Assembly (NCBI GenBank): GCA_002338145.1
Contig: DDHP01000029.1
Location: 7,432-54,009, forward strand
Origin: Deferribacteraceae bacterium UBA1873
GTDB lineage: Bacteria; Chrysiogenota; Deferribacteres; Deferribacterales; Flexistipitaceae
Direction of reading: 5' to 3'
Length of the DNA stretch: 46,578 bases
This document shows, one piece after another, positions 23,876-32,476 of this stretch. The notes beneath the pieces were generated by a model, which was given only the letters and a program-made list of their open reading frames with translations, was not told the DNA's origin and did no database searches. The position numbers and the translations under genes were made by a program. Position 1 is the stretch's first letter. Each line of letters opens with the position of its first letter.

Positions 23876-25095
23876 TAAAATCTGCTATTTTGGCTATCGG
23901 TGATGAGATACTGGAAGGAAGCATTGTAGATACAAATTCAGCCTATTTGGCATCAAAAATCAGCAAATTGGGGGTGAAGGTTGTATCAGTCCAGGCTGTT
24001 CCGGATGAATTAGATATTATTGTCGACATGTTCGAACAGTATATGAGTGAATGTGATGTTGTTCTTGTTACCGGCGGATTAGGCCCCACTTTTGATGACC
24101 TGACGGCTGAGGCTGCTTCTAAAGTTATAAATTGCAGTACGGTGTTTTATCAGGAAATTTTTGATAGTATCAGGAACAAGCTTGAGTCAAGGGGAGTGGA
24201 TGTTAAAGATTCCCATAAGAAGCAAGCGATGTTGCCGGAAAGGTGCACTTTGTATCCTAATCCTGTTGGTACAGCGTATGGTTTTTCAATAGAAAAGCAC
24301 AATGCTTTTTTGTTTGCAATGCCCGGGGTCCCTTATGAAATGGAAGCTATTTTTGACACCCATATATTTCCTTTTATCAAAAATTACTATGATCTTAGTG
24401 AGTTTTACTCTCTTGATTTAAAATTTAACGGAATACCAGAATCTGATGTTGATGATGTTATAACCAAGACAGGTATTCCTGATGGTATGAACTGCATAAT
24501 CAATGTATCCAAAGGTGATATTATAGTAAGATTGAGAAGCTGGGATAGAAAACAAATAGACGATTTTGCAGATATTCTGCGTAAGGAACTTTATCCCAAT
24601 TTTGTGGGCTATGGAAAAACAGGGATTGAAATGAAGTTGTTTAATGTTCTTAAAGAACGAGATTTTACATTTTCCACAGCTGAAAGCTGTACCGGTGGGC
24701 TGATTGCCAAGAAAATAACCGATTTGCAGGGAAGTTCTGAAGTTTTTCTTGGTACTGTCGTTGCTTACAGCAACAAAATAAAAGAAAATGTTTTGGGTAT
24801 AGACAAAAATACGCTGATTGAGCATGGAGCAGTAAGTTCGGCAACCGCTGAAGATATGTCGGTAAATGTTGCTGAAATCATGGGCTCGGATGTTTCTGTT
24901 GCCACCACAGGCATTGCAGGACCTACAGGTGGAACCCCGGAAAAACCGGTGGGAACTGTTTATATTGCTGTGAATGTTTGCGGTAAAATAACTGTGAAAC
25001 ACTATGTCTTACACGGTGACAGGGACACTGTCAGAGAAAGAACTGCTAAAAATGCAATAAGACTGGCATTTGAAGAGGTTTTAAAAGTTGTATGA
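23872..25095 (+). CDS. cinA: CinA-family protein (NMN deamidase, MoCF-binding domain)
   Basis: The 407-residue protein joins an N-terminal molybdopterin-binding-like domain (AIGDEILEGSIVDTNS, VTGGLGPTFDDLT), which in CinA acts as an ADP-ribose pyrophosphatase, to a C-terminal PncC domain (AESCTGGLIAKKIT, GSSEVFLGTVVAYSN) that deamidates nicotinamide mononucleotide. Both domains look complete. It overlaps pgpA and thpR by four bases each and is followed by recA, a classic arrangement seen with competence and repair genes. The pyridine nucleotide recycling role is known from other species. Confidence 0.95.
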   Translation: MIKSAILAIGDEILEGSIVDTNSAYLASKISKLGVKVVSVQAVPDELDIIVDMFEQYMSECDVVLVTGGLGPTFDDLTAEAASKVINCSTVFYQEIFDSIRNKLESRGVDVKDSHKKQAMLPERCTLYPNPVGTAYGFSIEKHNAFLFAMPGVPYEMEAIFDTHIFPFIKNYYDLSEFYSLDLKFNGIPESDVDDVITKTGIPDGMNCIINVSKGDIIVRLRSWDRKQIDDFADILRKELYPNFVGYGKTGIEMKLFNVLKERDFTFSTAESCTGGLIAKKITDLQGSSEVFLGTVVAYSNKIKENVLGIDKNTLIEHGAVSSATAEDMSVNVAEIMGSDVSVATTGIAGPTGGTPEKPVGTVYIAVNVCGKITVKHYVLHGDRDTVRERTAKNAIRLAFEEVLKVV

Positions 25096-25634
25096 GATGT
25101 TTTATTGCTGTTAAACCTTCGTTGGATATTTGTAAAAAAGCATATGATTTGGGTAAGCAGTTTGAAAATATTATGCATTCAATAGCAGTTAAGCCTGAAA
25201 ATATGCATATTACTCTTTTTTTTCTTGGAGAACAAAATGACACAGATGTTGATATTATCTCTGAAATGATAGAGAAACTTGACTTTAATTCCTTTTATTT
25301 GACATTTAACAGGCTTGATTTTTTTGGTAACATTAAATATCCTAAAGTTCTTTTTGTCAAAGGTCATTCAAATGCATTAAAGCAGATACATAAAGATTTG
25401 TCAGATATGCTTGGACAAAAAGAAATATCTTTTGACAAAAAACCTTTTAATATCCATCTTACATTAAGACGAATAAAAAAACTGTATGACAAGGAAGCTT
25501 TTTTAAAAATTCTGAAAGAAATCAATAATAACTTTAAAACTATGCAAACTCTGGTTAACTCTGTGGAATTAATAAAAAGCGAGTTGAATCCCGGAGGAGC
25601 TGTGTATAAAACAATTTTTAGTAAAAGAGCTTAA
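25092..25634 (+). CDS. thpR: RNA 2',3'-cyclic phosphodiesterase
   Basis: The 180-residue member of the 2H phosphoesterase family has the two catalytic motifs HITLFFLG (about residue 37) and HLTLRRI (about residue 118). Such enzymes open 2',3'-cyclic phosphate RNA ends and can ligate tRNA halves in vitro. The start ATG overlaps the cinA stop. It lies 16 bases before recA, an arrangement conserved in many bacteria. Confidence 0.93.
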   Translation: MRCFIAVKPSLDICKKAYDLGKQFENIMHSIAVKPENMHITLFFLGEQNDTDVDIISEMIEKLDFNSFYLTFNRLDFFGNIKYPKVLFVKGHSNALKQIHKDLSDMLGQKEISFDKKPFNIHLTLRRIKKLYDKEAFLKILKEINNNFKTMQTLVNSVELIKSELNPGGAVYKTIFSKRA

Positions 25635-25650
25635 TTTATGGAGGTGACTT

Positions 25651-26673
25651 ATGGATAAAGATAAACAAAAGGCTATAGATCTTGCCCTGGGCAAAATTGA
25701 ACGTGATTTTGGCAAAGGTGCAGTGATGCGCCTTGGTGACAAATCGGCAGAAAAATTACCGGTTATCCCCACAGGCTCGCTTTCTCTGGATATAGCTTTG
25801 GGCGTGGGGGGAGTGCCTCGGGGAAGAATAGTGGAAATTTATGGAGCGGAATCCAGTGGTAAAACAACAGTTGCGCTGCATATCATTGCGGAGGCTCAGA
25901 AAAAAGGTGGGGTCGCAGCTTTTGTAGATGCGGAGCATGCTATGGATCCCATTTATGCTGGTGCGATAGGAGTGGACACGGATAATCTGTTGGTTAGTCA
26001 GCCTGACAGTGGAGAGGCTGCCCTTGAGATTGCTGAAACATTGGTGAGAAGCGGCGCTGTTGATGTTGTTGTTATTGATTCTGTAGCAGCTCTTACGCCC
26101 AGGGCTGAGATTGAAGGCGAAATGGGAGATGCGCATATGGGGCTTCAGGCAAGACTGATGAGTCAGGCGTTGAGGAAACTAACCAGCATTGTCAACAAAT
26201 CCAAAACGACGCTAGTGTTTATTAATCAGACAAGACAGAAAATCGGTGTTATGTTTGGTAATCCCGAAACCACCACAGGCGGTAATGCACTTAAATTTTA
26301 TTCAAGTATCAGGGTTGAAGTTAAGAGAACATCCTCCCTTAAAGAAAAAGAAGAAACTGTTGGTAACCATGTCCTTGCCAAGGTAGTTAAAAATAAAGTT
26401 GCTCCGCCTTTTAGGCAGGCAGAATTTGATATTATGTTTGGTAAAGGGATTTCACGTGAAGGTATTCTCATCGATATGGGAGTGAAAGAAAATATTATCA
26501 CAAAAGCCGGAGCATGGTTTAGTTATGGTGATATTCGACTGGGGCAGGGCAAAGAAAATGCCAGGGCTTATCTCATGGAAAATGAGGAAGTGGCAGAGGA
26601 AATTGAGAACAAAATAAAACAAAATCATAATATCCCTGTTGAAGAAAAATCGGAGGAACAGGCGAATGATTGA
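25651..26673 (+). CDS. recA: Recombinase RecA
   Basis: RecA (340 residues) forms the nucleoprotein filament for homologous recombination and SOS signalling. The Walker A GAESSGKTT is near residue 65, and the L1/L2 loop region and NQTRQKIGVMFGNPETTTGG are intact. GGAGGTGA precedes the ATG. I saw no clear LexA-type box directly upstream, and the gene is embedded in an operon with cinA and thpR. pilT begins within its last eight bases. Confidence 0.99.
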   Translation: MDKDKQKAIDLALGKIERDFGKGAVMRLGDKSAEKLPVIPTGSLSLDIALGVGGVPRGRIVEIYGAESSGKTTVALHIIAEAQKKGGVAAFVDAEHAMDPIYAGAIGVDTDNLLVSQPDSGEAALEIAETLVRSGAVDVVVIDSVAALTPRAEIEGEMGDAHMGLQARLMSQALRKLTSIVNKSKTTLVFINQTRQKIGVMFGNPETTTGGNALKFYSSIRVEVKRTSSLKEKEETVGNHVLAKVVKNKVAPPFRQAEFDIMFGKGISREGILIDMGVKENIITKAGAWFSYGDIRLGQGKENARAYLMENEEVAEEIENKIKQNHNIPVEEKSEEQAND

Positions 26674-27790
26674 TATTAACGCTATTTTAACAACGGCTGT
26701 CAAAAAGCGGGCTTCGGATGTTCACCTGAAAGCCGGCAGACATCCTATTTTCAGGATTGACGGCAAACTTATCCAGTCCCCTGATTTTCCCAAACTTATG
26801 CCTGAAGACTTGTTGAAAACGGCAGCTTCCATGATGGGTAATAATACACGGGCTAAATTCAAAGAAAATCTTGAAGCTGATTTTTCATACAGTGTAAAGG
26901 ATTTAGGGCGATTCAGGGTTAATGCGTATCTCCAGAGAGGGAGTGTGGTTCTCGTTATGAGGGCAATACCCAAAATAATTCCTACAATAGATGATTTAAG
27001 ATTACCGGAAGTGTTAAAAAATATTGCGTCCCAATCCAGGGGTCTTATCCTTGTTACAGGAACAACGGGAAGTGGTAAGTCAACAACGCTGGCTTCAATG
27101 ATAAAATACATCAATGACAAAAAAAATGTGAATATTATTACTATTGAAGATCCTATAGAGTTTCTCCACAGAGATAATAAATCTATAATTTCCCAGAGGG
27201 AAATAGGCTCTGATACTTTGAATTTTGCGGATGCCCTGAAATATTCTCTAAGACAGGATCCTGATGTAATACTGGTTGGTGAGATGAGGGATGTGGAAAC
27301 TATAGAAACGGCACTTCTTGCAGCTGAAACGGGGCACCTTGTGATGTCAACACTGCATACTCTCGATGCCCCGGAAACAATTAACAGAATTATTTCTGTT
27401 TTCCCACCTTACCACCAAAGGCAGGTAAGGATGCAGCTGGCTTCCATACTTAAAGCGATTATCTCCATGAGACTTGTTCCTAAGTCAGATGGCAAAGGGA
27501 GAGTCCCGGCGGTGGAAGTAATGGTCAATACCCCCACCATTAAGGATTGCATAATTGATAAGGAAAAAACGTCGCAAATTGGGGATTTCATGGAATCCGG
27601 CAAGAGTATGTACGGATCCCAGAGTTTTGATCAATCACTTTATGAACTGTATTCAAAAGGGCTTGTTACATACGATGAAGCTGTCAAATGGGCAACGAAG
27701 CCTGATGATTTTACGTTACGGGTGAAAGGTATAAGCAGCACTTCAGATGCAAAGTGGCAGGACAGTAATGGTGAACAGGAAATCTCGTAA
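26666..27790 (+). CDS. pilT: Type IV pilus retraction ATPase PilT
   Basis: The 374-residue PilT/GspE-family ATPase powers pilus retraction for twitching motility. Walker A GTTGSGKSTTL is near residue 134, Walker B-like LVGEMRD near 206, and the family AAETGHLVMSTLHT His-box follows. The chosen ATG at 26666 has GGAGG upstream and overlaps the recA stop; a longer frame from 26639 lies inside recA and is rejected. No other pilus genes are present. Its location between recA and recX is odd but consistent with tight operon packing. Confidence 0.94.
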   Translation: MIDINAILTTAVKKRASDVHLKAGRHPIFRIDGKLIQSPDFPKLMPEDLLKTAASMMGNNTRAKFKENLEADFSYSVKDLGRFRVNAYLQRGSVVLVMRAIPKIIPTIDDLRLPEVLKNIASQSRGLILVTGTTGSGKSTTLASMIKYINDKKNVNIITIEDPIEFLHRDNKSIISQREIGSDTLNFADALKYSLRQDPDVILVGEMRDVETIETALLAAETGHLVMSTLHTLDAPETINRIISVFPPYHQRQVRMQLASILKAIISMRLVPKSDGKGRVPAVEVMVNTPTIKDCIIDKEKTSQIGDFMESGKSMYGSQSFDQSLYELYSKGLVTYDEAVKWATKPDDFTLRVKGISSTSDAKWQDSNGEQEIS

Positions 27791-28286
27791 TAATCCTGAA
27801 AACTATGTTTACCACATTCTGTCAAAAAGAGATTATTCTGAGGGTGAAATAAGGCATAAACTTAGTGGTAAATTCGATATTGAAAAAGAACGTATTGATG
27901 GTATTATCTCTAAGCTGAAAAATTATGATCTTATAAATGATAATCGTTATAAAAGGCTATATAGTGTTACAAAATTGAGGCAGGGCTATGGCCCTTTTTA
28001 TATTTCGGCAAAGCTGGCAGAGAAAATGATAAACACATCCCCTGATGAAGTTGAAAAAATAGCTTTAGCGGAAAATTTGGATCTGGAAGATATTGCAAGA
28101 AAAGTTTGCAGGAACAGGGCTAAAAATATATTTTTAAAAAAAACTGACAGAAATAAAGATAATTATCATTCTGTATATAATATTTACAAAAAATGTTTTG
28201 ACTTTTTATGCAGGAGAGGTTTTGATATTGAACTTTCACGAAGAATAGCAAAGGAGGAGACAGAGTATGAAAGTGATTTTTCTTAA
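27768..28286 (+). CDS. recX: Regulatory protein RecX
   Basis: The 172-residue protein has the RecX tandem three-helix pattern: YHILSKRDYSEGEIRHKL near residue 15, LINDNRYKRLYSVTKLRQGYGP in the middle, and FLCRRGFDIELSRRIAKEE at the end. RecX binds RecA filaments and limits their activity. The start (ATG 27768, or GTG 27771) lies inside the 3' end of pilT with AGGA upstream, and its end overlaps rplI by 20 bases. recX usually follows recA directly; here pilT is inserted between them. Confidence 0.88.
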   Translation: MVNRKSRNNPENYVYHILSKRDYSEGEIRHKLSGKFDIEKERIDGIISKLKNYDLINDNRYKRLYSVTKLRQGYGPFYISAKLAEKMINTSPDEVEKIALAENLDLEDIARKVCRNRAKNIFLKKTDRNKDNYHSVYNIYKKCFDFLCRRGFDIELSRRIAKEETEYESDFS

Positions 28287-28713
28287 AGATGTAAAAGGTA
28301 CGGCTCTTGAGGGAGAAGTAAAAGATGTGAAAGATGGTTATGCCAGAAACTATCTTATTCCCAGAGGGATTGTGGCTCCCGCCACAGAAGCTAATTTAAA
28401 GAAACTTGAAACGAGAAAGGATAAAATCAAAGAGAAAGAAGAACAAAAACTTGCAGCAGCGAAAGAAAAAGCTGAAAAACTAAATGAGCTGGAAGTGGAA
28501 TTATCTGTTAAAGCCGGAGAAAAAGGCAGACTGTTCGGTGCAGTTACTTCACAGGATATAGCTGAAGCTATAAAAGCAAAAGGTTTTGAACTGGACAAAA
28601 AAGATATCGAATTAGATAATCCTATTAAAGAAACCGGTACACATTCCGTGACTGTCGGTTTGTATAAGGATGCTAAAGCAGAAATTAAAGTAACAGTCAC
28701 TGCTGAAGAGTAG
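28267..28713 (+). CDS. rplI: 50S ribosomal protein L9
   Basis: L9 (148 residues) binds 23S rRNA. It has the N-terminal signature MKVIFLKDVKG and GYARNYLIPRGIA-like segment, the long charged connecting helix (about residues 45-75), and a complete C-terminal domain. AAAGGAGG precedes the ATG and lies within recX. The partner genes rpsF, ssb and rpsR, which often precede rplI, are absent from this window, but dnaB follows as in many bacteria. Confidence 0.98.
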   Translation: MKVIFLKDVKGTALEGEVKDVKDGYARNYLIPRGIVAPATEANLKKLETRKDKIKEKEEQKLAAAKEKAEKLNELEVELSVKAGEKGRLFGAVTSQDIAEAIKAKGFELDKKDIELDNPIKETGTHSVTVGLYKDAKAEIKVTVTAEE

Positions 28714-28725
28714 CTTGAGGGTTTT

Positions 28726-30111
28726 ATGTTAAATAATTCTGCCAAAGCTCAGAGATATGACAGTGGGTTTGTTGATGGGAATAGTACCTCTGCTATCAAA
28801 AAGCCTCCATACAGCATGGAGGCTGAGCAGGCTGTACTGGCCTCTGTACTTATTGATGACAAGGCTTTGGATAAAATAATTCATTTGCTTGGTGTGGGTG
28901 ACTTCTACTATCCTCCCCATAAACTTATTTTTAAGGAATTGATTGAGCTGACACACAATAACAAACCTTTGGATATTGTGACCCTGGTTTCATCTCTGAA
29001 TGATAAAAATTTGACGGAAAAAGCCGGAGGTGTGGACTATATTTCAGAGCTTGTCAATATTATTCCCAATTCGGCTAACATTGTACACTATGCAAATATT
29101 GTAAAGGACAAGGCTTTATTAAGAGCGCTTATTGATTTCAGTTCTGAAATAGCAGAAAAATCTTATTCCTATACCGGAGAAATAAGTAACCTTGTGGATG
29201 AAGCTGAAAAGCATATTTTTAGCTTGGCTGAATTTAAGTTAAAAAATGAAATACAACCTATCGGAGCAATTGTTAAAGATACCTTTGAGATTCTGGAAAA
29301 GCTATACGGAAGAAATGAGCAGATTACAGGTATACCCACAGGCTTTATTGATTTGGACAAGATTACAAATGGGTTGCAGAAATCAGATCTTATTATTATT
29401 GCAGGACGTCCGGGTATGGGGAAAACGGCATTTGCAATGAATCTGGCTTTAAATACATGCAGCAAATACGATAAATCAGCGGCTGTATTTTCACTTGAAA
29501 TGTCTGCTGGACAGCTTGTTCAGAGGTTGCTTGCGTCTGAAGCAAAAATAGAGTCTACAAAGCTCAGAAACGGAAGACTGAACAATGATGAGTGGCAGAG
29601 GTTGGCCAGTGTTGGTTCGGAGCTGAACGATTTGAATCTGTTTTTGGATGATACACCTGCGATTTCTTCCATGGAGCTTAGGGCAAAGTGCAGGAGACTG
29701 AAACGTGAACATAACCTGGATTTGGTCATAGTGGATTATCTTCAGTTGATGTCAGGCAGCAGAGCGGAGAGCAGGGAGCAGCAGATTTCGGAAATTTCCA
29801 GAGCACTCAAAGCCCTCGCCAAAGAACTGAATATTCCGGTTGTGGCCTTGTCTCAACTGAATCGAGGAGTGGAAAACAGAACGGATAAAAGACCGGTTCC
29901 CTCTGATTTAAGAGAATCCGGGGCGATTGAGCAGGATGCTGACATTATAATGTTTTTGTACAGAGATGAGGTTTATCACCATGATACGAAATTCCCGGGA
30001 ATTGCGGAACTTATTGTCGCAAAACATAGGAACGGTCCTACTGATACAATAAAACTGACGTTTTTGGAGCAATTTACAAGATTTGAGAATGCCGATCTTT
30101 CCAGTGTATGA
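28726..30111 (+). CDS. dnaB: Replicative DNA helicase DnaB
   Basis: DnaB (461 residues) unwinds DNA at the replication fork as a hexamer. The N-terminal collar domain begins at PPYSMEAEQAVLASVL, followed by the RecA-like domain with Walker A GRPGMGKTAFAMN near residue 227 and Walker B VDYLQLM near 337. There is no intein. The rplI-dnaB order is conserved across many phyla. TGAGGG precedes the ATG. A hairpin covers its stop codon. Confidence 0.98.
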   Translation: MLNNSAKAQRYDSGFVDGNSTSAIKKPPYSMEAEQAVLASVLIDDKALDKIIHLLGVGDFYYPPHKLIFKELIELTHNNKPLDIVTLVSSLNDKNLTEKAGGVDYISELVNIIPNSANIVHYANIVKDKALLRALIDFSSEIAEKSYSYTGEISNLVDEAEKHIFSLAEFKLKNEIQPIGAIVKDTFEILEKLYGRNEQITGIPTGFIDLDKITNGLQKSDLIIIAGRPGMGKTAFAMNLALNTCSKYDKSAAVFSLEMSAGQLVQRLLASEAKIESTKLRNGRLNNDEWQRLASVGSELNDLNLFLDDTPAISSMELRAKCRRLKREHNLDLVIVDYLQLMSGSRAESREQQISEISRALKALAKELNIPVVALSQLNRGVENRTDKRPVPSDLRESGAIEQDADIIMFLYRDEVYHHDTKFPGIAELIVAKHRNGPTDTIKLTFLEQFTRFENADLSSV

Positions 30112-30123
30112 TTTTTCATACAC
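30104..30123 (+). terminator. Hairpin over the dnaB stop codon (possible transcript end)
   Basis: GTGTATGA and TCATACAC pair perfectly around TTTT, and the dnaB stop codon is inside the left arm. There is no following T-run, so it may stabilise the 3' end or be an inefficient terminator. The next 180 bases to 30290 hold no gene I can identify. Confidence 0.4.
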
Positions 30124-30278
30124 GTGTTGTGTATTAGTGACATTTACTTGTTATGGGTTGTTTAGAATTTTTTCGTTTTGAAAATTATTTTTGGGATAAT
30201 TCCCGGAAAGCAGCAATTTAAAGGGATTCAGGGGATATAACTTGTTGAAAAAATATATTGCAAGTTTTGGAACAAAAA

Positions 30279-30308
30279 TTGCTATAAAATTTACAGTTTT
30301 TTTATAAA
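30279..30308 (+). promoter_or_regulatory. Weak candidate promoter for lpxC
   Basis: TTGCTA at 30279-30284 and TATAAA at 30303-30308 with an 18-base spacer. In this very AT-rich gap other pairings are possible, so only the presence of a promoter, not its exact place, is likely. Confidence 0.3.
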
Positions 30309-30313
30309 AAATT

Positions 30314-30334
30314 AATGCTATGTTATATAGCATT
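30314..30334 (+). other. Inverted repeat in the lpxC leader
   Basis: AATGCTAT and ATAGCATT pair perfectly around GTTAT. If transcription begins about 30315 the mRNA would start with this hairpin, which could stabilise it; on DNA it could be an operator overlapping the promoter. Confidence 0.4.
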
Positions 30335-30353
30335 ATTTATATATGAGGTTACG

Positions 30354-31265
30354 ATGTTTCAGACAACTTTGGATAAGCAAGTCTCCTTCTCAGGTGTGGG
30401 GCTCCATAGCGGGAGTTATATCACTGTAACGGTTAAACCTTCCTTTCCGGATACTGGAATACAGTTTGTGAGAACTGATGTGGATGATTGTGAGCCCACT
30501 AAAGTTTCGCCATTTGCGGTTTACTCCACTCAATTAGCAACGTCAATTAAGTGCGGCAAAGCGTCAATCAGTACCATTGAGCATTTGACTTCTGCTCTTT
30601 ATGGATTGGGCATAGATAATGCTGTGGTAGAGGTGAATTCGGCTGAGATACCCATTTTGGATGGCAGTGCCGCTCCTTTTGTGGATATCCTTTCCGAGGC
30701 GGGAATACGTCATTTGCACAAAAAAAGAAAGTATCTCAAATTTAAGAAAAGAATCAGGGTAGAATGGGGTGAGCGTTGGGTTGAGGTTATACCCTCAAGG
30801 TTTTTGAAATTTACATGTCATATAGATTTTGAAAATAAAATGATTGATGAGCAGAAAGCTTTTTTTAACGTAACCCCGGAGACCTTCAAAAAAGAGATTG
30901 CCAAAGCCAGAACATTTGGTTTTAAAAATGAAATTGAGAGCTTATGGCAAATGGGGTTGGCTAAAGGCGGATCTTTGGAAAATGCCGTGGTTGTGGACGA
31001 GTCCGGCGTTTTGAATGCTGAAGGTTTGCGCTATGAAGATGAGTTTGTAAGGCATAAAATGCTTGATTTGATAGGTGATGTTTCACTTATAGGCTACAGG
31101 TTCTTCGGACATGTGAGGGCCTATAAGGCAGGGCATCAGCTCAACAATATGTTTGCAAGGGCTTTGCTTGAATCTTCGGATTATTATACTGTCGTTGAGC
31201 TTGATGGGGAATATGAGAAGAAAGGTTATCAAGGTTTGGTGTTAGAACCTCAGGGGATTGTTTAA
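30354..31265 (+). CDS. lpxC: UDP-3-O-acyl-N-acetylglucosamine deacetylase
   Basis: LpxC (303 residues) is the zinc amidase for the first committed step of lipid A synthesis. His77 (TIEHLTSALYGLGIDN) and the HKMLD pair supply zinc ligands, and the GHQLNN segment supplies the catalytic histidine. ATG 30354 has GAGG upstream; the frame open to 30315 runs through the leader inverted repeat and is rejected. The gene is alone rather than next to other lpx genes. It is strong evidence that the organism has a lipopolysaccharide outer membrane. Confidence 0.97.
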   Translation: MFQTTLDKQVSFSGVGLHSGSYITVTVKPSFPDTGIQFVRTDVDDCEPTKVSPFAVYSTQLATSIKCGKASISTIEHLTSALYGLGIDNAVVEVNSAEIPILDGSAAPFVDILSEAGIRHLHKKRKYLKFKKRIRVEWGERWVEVIPSRFLKFTCHIDFENKMIDEQKAFFNVTPETFKKEIAKARTFGFKNEIESLWQMGLAKGGSLENAVVVDESGVLNAEGLRYEDEFVRHKMLDLIGDVSLIGYRFFGHVRAYKAGHQLNNMFARALLESSDYYTVVELDGEYEKKGYQGLVLEPQGIV

Positions 31266-31287
31266 AGGGAGAAAAACTCCCTTTAAA
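31261..31287 (+). terminator. Hairpin at the lpxC stop codon, probable terminator
   Basis: TTTAAAGGGAG and CTCCCTTTAAA form an 11-pair stem around AAAAA; the stop codon is in the left arm and the T's of the right arm can act as the short U-run. The 240 bases that follow (to 31531) are AT-rich and, apart from a promoter candidate, show nothing identifiable. Confidence 0.5.
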
Positions 31288-31440
31288 CAAATGCTTTGAT
31301 GAATTTTCGATATTTTTCTGTTAGCTGAGCGTGCCGGAAAACGCTTGTTTAATCCTTTTTTTTATTCTGTCATAGTCGGTATCATTTCCATATCTATTAC
31401 AAAAGTTTAGCCTGTTTTTTTAGATTCAATATTGCAGGAA

Positions 31441-31468
31441 TTGACATCCTTTTATCATTTCTTACTTT
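31441..31468 (+). promoter_or_regulatory. Candidate promoter for the MOSC-MogA and tmk genes
   Basis: A perfect TTGACA at 31441-31446 with a weak TACTTT (31463-31468) 16 bases later, about 65 bases before the gene start. Confidence 0.4.
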
Positions 31469-31531
31469 TATTTTTCAAATAATTTCTATATGATTTAACG
31501 TGTTTTTTCACTATATTGTTTGGAGAAGAAA

Positions 31532-32473
31532 ATGGCTAAAGTCAGTAGCGTATCTATAAGTGAGAAAAAGGGAACAAAAAAGAAAAATGTTGATTTTGTA
31601 AAAGTTGTCAAGGATTTTGGTATTAAAGGTGATGCTCACGCAGGCAACGGTCACAGACAGGTTAGTTTTTTGGCAAAAGAAAGTATAGCTAAGATGAAGG
31701 ATATGGGGCTGAATGTTAGCAGCGGTGATTTTGCTGAAAACATAACGACAGAAGGTGTCGACCTGTGCAAACTTCCTATAGGAACTCGCATAAAAGTAGG
31801 TGATGCTGTTTTTGTTATTTCACAAAAGGGGAAAATTTGTCACCACCGTTGTGCAATTTTTTTTCAGGCTGGTGACTGTATTATGCCAAAAGAAGGGATA
31901 TTTGGGGAAGTTGTTTCTTCAGGGATTATCCAGCCAGGTGATACAATGGAAGTAATCGAGAAAGAAGGGTTATCCGTCGCCATAATTACTCTAAGTGATA
32001 AGGGCAGTAAGGGTGAAAGAACGGATGAAACAGGTCCCGCTTTAAGAGAATATCTGGAGGAAAATTTTACCACTTCTTTTGTCAGAAATGTCATAATACC
32101 GGACGATGAGGAAAAGCTAAGTGAACATTTGAATGATTTCAGCGGGATGCAGGGATATGATCTTATTTTAACTAACGGTTCAACCGGCGTGTCCCCCAGA
32201 GATATAGCCCCCGATGTTACCATAAAATTTATTGATAAAGAACTGCCTGGATTTGGTGAAGCCATGCGGATGAATAGTTTTCAAAAAACACCCCATGCTC
32301 TGATATCCAGAGCGGTTTCAGGATTTGTAAAAAATTCCCTTGTTATCAATTTACCCGGCAGCCCAAAAGGAGCCTTGGAAAATTTTCAGGTAATAGCACC
32401 CGCCATTGGACATGCTGTGGCTAAGAAACAGGGGGATAGTTCAGACTGTGCTCAAAATGTATCCCAAGGTTAG
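31532..32473 (+). CDS. MOSC domain fused to MogA/MoaB-type molybdopterin domain
   Basis: Residues 1-145 are a MOSC domain (GIKGDAHAG, RQVSFLA, and the conserved cysteine in GKICHHRCAIF with GDCIMPKEGIF), a module that carries or transfers sulfur to molybdenum cofactor targets. From about residue 150 a MogA/MoaB domain follows (VAIITLSDKGSKGERTDETGP, NGSTGVSPRDIAPD, INLPGSPKG), which in MogA adenylylates molybdopterin. The usual TTGGTG is TNGSTG here. A single protein thus covers cofactor activation and sulfuration or transfer. ATG 31532 follows GGAGAAG; a TTG at 31520 overlaps that site. Other moa/moe genes are absent here. tmk starts three bases after its stop. Confidence 0.88.
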   Translation: MAKVSSVSISEKKGTKKKNVDFVKVVKDFGIKGDAHAGNGHRQVSFLAKESIAKMKDMGLNVSSGDFAENITTEGVDLCKLPIGTRIKVGDAVFVISQKGKICHHRCAIFFQAGDCIMPKEGIFGEVVSSGIIQPGDTMEVIEKEGLSVAIITLSDKGSKGERTDETGPALREYLEENFTTSFVRNVIIPDDEEKLSEHLNDFSGMQGYDLILTNGSTGVSPRDIAPDVTIKFIDKELPGFGEAMRMNSFQKTPHALISRAVSGFVKNSLVINLPGSPKGALENFQVIAPAIGHAVAKKQGDSSDCAQNVSQG

Positions 32474-32476
32474 ACA

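Noticed and set aside
24418..25002. 194-residue minus-strand frame opposite cinA
   Set aside because: Lies wholly within a well-supported gene, is rich in cysteine, histidine and asparagine as typical of antisense frames.
25634..25651. LexA-type SOS box before recA
   Set aside because: The 16-base gap between thpR and recA contains only the ribosome site and no palindrome.
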